A stretch of DNA of 64,000 nt. Origin: an uncultured Bacteroidales bacterium (lineage in GTDB: Bacteria > Bacteroidota > Bacteroidia > Bacteroidales > WCHB1-69). The notes under the pieces were generated by a model, which was not told the DNA's origin, ran no database searches, and worked only from the letters and a program-made list of their open reading frames with translations. Location of the stretch: the NCBI GenBank assembly GCA_934699095.1, contig CAKUVI010000002.1, positions 248,001-312,000 on the forward strand. The letters run 5' to 3'. Every line of letters starts with the position of its first letter. Positions within the stretch are counted from its first letter, which is position 1. Made by a program: the position numbers and the translations under genes. Positions 62,054 to 64,000 of this stretch are shown here, piece after piece.

Positions 62054-62562
62054 GACTACTTTACCCGACTCCTCCGGAATTTGACGATCTGATGATAGAA
62101 TCTGACGGCTTTTATTTGACTGGCTTAAAATTCGTAACGCCGTCACTTAAAAAGGAAAGCTCCGGTACGCTGATCAACAGCAACTTGAAAGAAGCCCCCC
62201 CTCAAGTCTTAAAATACACCTGCAAATGGCTTGACGCATACTTCAGTGGAAAACGACCGGAATTCACAATAAACTGCCAACTTGAAGGTCTCACTCCTTT
62301 CAGGAAAGAAGTCATAGACCTATTGTGCAAAGTGCCGTATGGAGATACTGTCACATACGGTGCTCTGGCTGATTGCATATCCGCAAGACAGCATGGCAGA
62401 CGGATGTCGGCTCAGGCAGTAGGAGGAGCTGTCGGGTGGAATCCGATAGTAATCATAATTCCCTGCCACAGAGTAGTAGGCGCCAACAAGAAGCTGACAG
62501 GATACGGGGGCGGTCTTAACAACAAAAAGGCGCTGTTAAGACTTGAAGGTGTAAGATTTTAA
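62041..62562 (+). CDS. ogt: methylated-DNA--protein-cysteine methyltransferase
   Basis: The 173-residue repair protein removes O6-alkyl groups from guanine by transfer to Cys142 in IIPCHRVVG. Other motifs are TPFRKEVIDLLCKVPYGDTVTYG and RMSAQAVGGAVGWNPI. I chose ATG at 62041 because MEKIRLLYPTPP begins the conserved protein; the longer frame overlaps the flavin reductase gene in another register. Confidence 0.92.
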   Translation: MEKIRLLYPTPPEFDDLMIESDGFYLTGLKFVTPSLKKESSGTLINSNLKEAPPQVLKYTCKWLDAYFSGKRPEFTINCQLEGLTPFRKEVIDLLCKVPYGDTVTYGALADCISARQHGRRMSAQAVGGAVGWNPIVIIIPCHRVVGANKKLTGYGGGLNNKKALLRLEGVRF

Positions 62563-62573
62563 CTATAAAACAG

Positions 62574-63329
62574 CTATTTTCTGACAATCACACTGCCGCT
62601 TCCCTGGTGGGTTGCGAGTATCAGCACTTCTGCTATCTGAACGTGCGCCGGTGCGTTGGCAGCATAGACAGCAACATCAGCTATATCATCGCCAGTGAGC
62701 GGTTTGATGCCTTTGTAAACATTTGCAGCGCGCTCTGTGTCTCCATGAAAACGTACATTGCTGAAATTGGTCTCCACCAGACCAGGTTTCAAGTTTGTGA
62801 CACGCACTGCACTGTCAGCAACATCTATACGCAGTCCATCGGACAGCGCTTTCACAGCCGATTTTGTAGCGCAATACACATTTCCGTTGGCGTATGCTGC
62901 ATCGCCGGCAACAGAGCCGACATTGATAACATGGCCGCTGTTGCGCTTTATCATCCCCGGGACAATCAGGCGGGTCATAGTGAGAAGTCCCTTGATATTT
63001 GTGTCGATCATCGTCTCCCAATCCTCAAAGCTACCCTCATATTCAGGTTCCAAGCCAAGGGCAAGACCAGCATTATTGACTAACACATCAATGTCGCGCC
63101 ACTCCTCCGGCAAACTGTTGATACAACGTGTTGCCTGCTCGCGGTCGCGTACGTCAAATGTCAGGGTCAATACCATTGTACCTTTTTTTTCAAGTTCATC
63201 GCGAATTTCGGCCAATTTATTTTCATTTCTTCCAGTAAGGATCAGTTTATCACCATTTTCAGCAAACTTTCTTGCACATCCAAGGCCGATTCCGCTCGTA
63301 GCACCTGTTATTAATACAATCTTATTCAT
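62574..63329 (-). CDS. SDR family NAD(P)-dependent oxidoreductase (YdfG-like)
   Basis: The 251-residue short-chain dehydrogenase has TGATSGIGLGCARKF for cofactor, NNAGLALG, and catalytic Ser139 (INVGSVAG) and Tyr152-x3-Lys156 (YCATKSAVK). An Arg after the second strand (LTGRNENKL) suggests NADPH. It resembles the YdfG-type 3-hydroxy acid/serine dehydrogenase group; the substrate is not fixed. It has its own -7 box at 63362-63369. Confidence 0.92.
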   Translation of the reverse strand: MNKIVLITGATSGIGLGCARKFAENGDKLILTGRNENKLAEIRDELEKKGTMVLTLTFDVRDREQATRCINSLPEEWRDIDVLVNNAGLALGLEPEYEGSFEDWETMIDTNIKGLLTMTRLIVPGMIKRNSGHVINVGSVAGDAAYANGNVYCATKSAVKALSDGLRIDVADSAVRVTNLKPGLVETNFSNVRFHGDTERAANVYKGIKPLTGDDIADVAVYAANAPAHVQIAEVLILATHQGSGSVIVRK

Positions 63330-63361
63330 AATTACAATAATTTACAAAACATTCCAGGCTG

Positions 63362-63369
63362 CAAAAATA
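63362..63369 (-). promoter_or_regulatory. -7 promoter box of the SDR gene
   Basis: The minus strand reads TATTTTTG (TAnnTTTG), 33 bases before the SDR ATG. Confidence 0.55.
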
Positions 63370-63592
63370 ACTAATTTATCATTGAATGAAACTGTAACGG
63401 TCAAATAAAAAACGTACGTTTTTGTTAAGAAAATGATATCCTACATGGCAACTGTATTTCCTTATACTCTTTGTTCAAAAAAAAATATGTTTTAACAATA
63501 ATTAACATTTATATATCGCTGATTGATAAAGAATTAAAAAAATTATGTTCATAAAAATGAGACTATACAAAAATCTTGTATTAAAAAAAAAT
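63370..63592. other. AT-rich noncoding gap between two divergent promoters
   Basis: The gap 63330-63630 is about 300 bases long. Apart from the two -7 boxes near its ends I see no open frame, tRNA or strong hairpin. It is markedly AT-rich, with long A and T runs. Confidence 0.5.
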
Positions 63593-63600
63593 TATTTTTG
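63593..63600 (+). promoter_or_regulatory. -7 promoter box of the glycine-rich secreted protein gene
   Basis: TATTTTTG (TAnnTTTG) lies 30 bases before the ATG at 63631. Confidence 0.55.
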
Positions 63601-63630
63601 CCGCCGTAAAATAATAAACCTTAAAAGATA

Positions 63631-64000
63631 ATGAGAAAAACAACGAAAAGGCTTCATAACGGATTGATGATACTTGCCTTGACACTCATAGGATGTGGAA
63701 TGGTGAAAGCACAGACGTATGAAAGCATCAAGATGGAGACTAACGGAAGCTGGACAATTCCGGCCAACGTGTCAAAGGTAAAGGCCGAAGCTTGGGGCGG
63801 AGGCGGTGCAGGAGGTTACGCCAGCGGCAGTTTTTTACAGTACAGAGCATCTGGCGGCGGCGGCGGTGCGGCATATTCCGGAGTTGTCTTCCCTGTAGAG
63901 CTGAATGGATCAAAGAAAATAGAAGTCACAAACATTCGTGGCGGGCAAAGCTCCTCGAACAACAACAACGTGACAGATGGCGGCAACACGACTGTCAGCT
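63631..64000 (+). CDS. secreted glycine-rich surface protein, N-terminal part
   Basis: The frame is open from ATG at 63631 to the window edge (123 residues). A signal peptide (cleavage probably after KAQ near residue 28) is followed by ESIKMETNGSWTIPANVSKVKAEAWGGGGAGG and a further SGGGGGAAYS stretch, the pattern of glycine-rich adhesin or tail-fibre-like domains common in large T9SS cargo proteins. The C-terminus, and any sorting domain, lies outside the window. Confidence 0.7.
   Translation, partial: MRKTTKRLHNGLMILALTLIGCGMVKAQTYESIKMETNGSWTIPANVSKVKAEAWGGGGAGGYASGSFLQYRASGGGGGAAYSGVVFPVELNGSKKIEVTNIRGGQSSSNNNNVTDGGNTTVS

Noticed and set aside
62758..63408. 216-residue plus-strand open frame
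   Set aside because: It is antisense to the SDR gene with its intact catalytic motifs.
1..64000. CRISPR arrays, insertion sequences, prophage or integrative elements
   Set aside because: No spaced direct repeats, transposase, integrase, phage structural genes or terminal inverted repeats were seen on either strand.

Overview
The window looks like a chromosome segment of a member of Bacteroidales (Bacteroidota), probably an uncultured gut or rumen lineage. The evidence is the dense set of TAnnTTTG-type -7 promoter boxes in front of genes, the near absence of Shine-Dalgarno motifs, a type IX secretion (T9SS) C-terminal sorting domain, a PorE-like T9SS periplasmic lipoprotein, DUF4249, BtuG and thioredoxin-fold (TlpA/DUF5106-like) proteins, and Bacteroidota-type GlmM, MurA, PyrF and PPi-PFK. 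No insertion sequence, prophage, integrase, CRISPR array or rRNA was seen, and about 90 percent of the sequence is ordinary coding sequence.

Layout. 1-900: end of trmN6 and rplY, convergent on a shared terminator. 1002-7046: minus-strand run tpiA, porE-like, murC, radical SAM, alpha/beta hydrolase. 7162-11248: divergent pair adenosine kinase-like / nnrDE, then a thioredoxin-fold protein. 11328-14761: acyl-CoA synthetase plus GH3-type protein. 14887-22684: minus-strand operon glmM, two thioredoxin-fold proteins, PPi-type pfkA, murA, DUF1295, which joins amino-sugar, glycolytic and peptidoglycan steps. 22758-29224: envelope operon tamB, AI-2E family permease, lolA. 29468-30607: orphan ATP-grasp-like protein. 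30674-33924: hpt, adk, dxr, rsgA. 33946-37568: panC, panD, gpmA, response regulator, pyrF. 37846-45189: tRNA-Leu, thiL, ispG (short form), MMPL-PlsC fusion, CrtI-like oxidoreductase. 45217-48044: nadE, GlcNAc-kinase-like, tsaE, and an alanine-dehydrogenase-like protein that has lost its NAD domain. 48048-52032: DUF4249 lipoprotein, a glycosyltransferase and flippase pair, SprT-like protease. 52131-55400: a cobalamin-riboswitch operon. 55458-59840: outer-membrane barrel, nitroreductase, GH2 beta-mannosidase. 59927-64000: tRNA-Ser, a membrane hypothetical, lipoprotein flavodoxin and flavin reductase, ogt, SDR, and the start of a secreted glycine-rich protein.

The most interesting locus is 52062-55400. 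A class-I-like cobalamin riboswitch on the minus strand leads into a BtuG-type surface beta-propeller lipoprotein and then into a T9SS-sorted protein. That second protein has two tandem copies of a domain resembling the transcobalamin/DUF4430 beta-domain, followed by a jelly-roll-like region. I infer a two-protein surface cobalamin capture module in which the second component is secreted through T9SS. No BtuB receptor lies in the window.

Other points of note are the domain-excised alanine dehydrogenase next to tsaE, a shortened IspG, an MMPL-acyltransferase fusion that ends without the methyltransferase domain I expect in relatives, a MurA with Asp in place of the fosfomycin-target Cys, and a pair of lipoprotein redox flavoproteins. 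All functional calls rest on reading motifs and family resemblance; no database search was possible.
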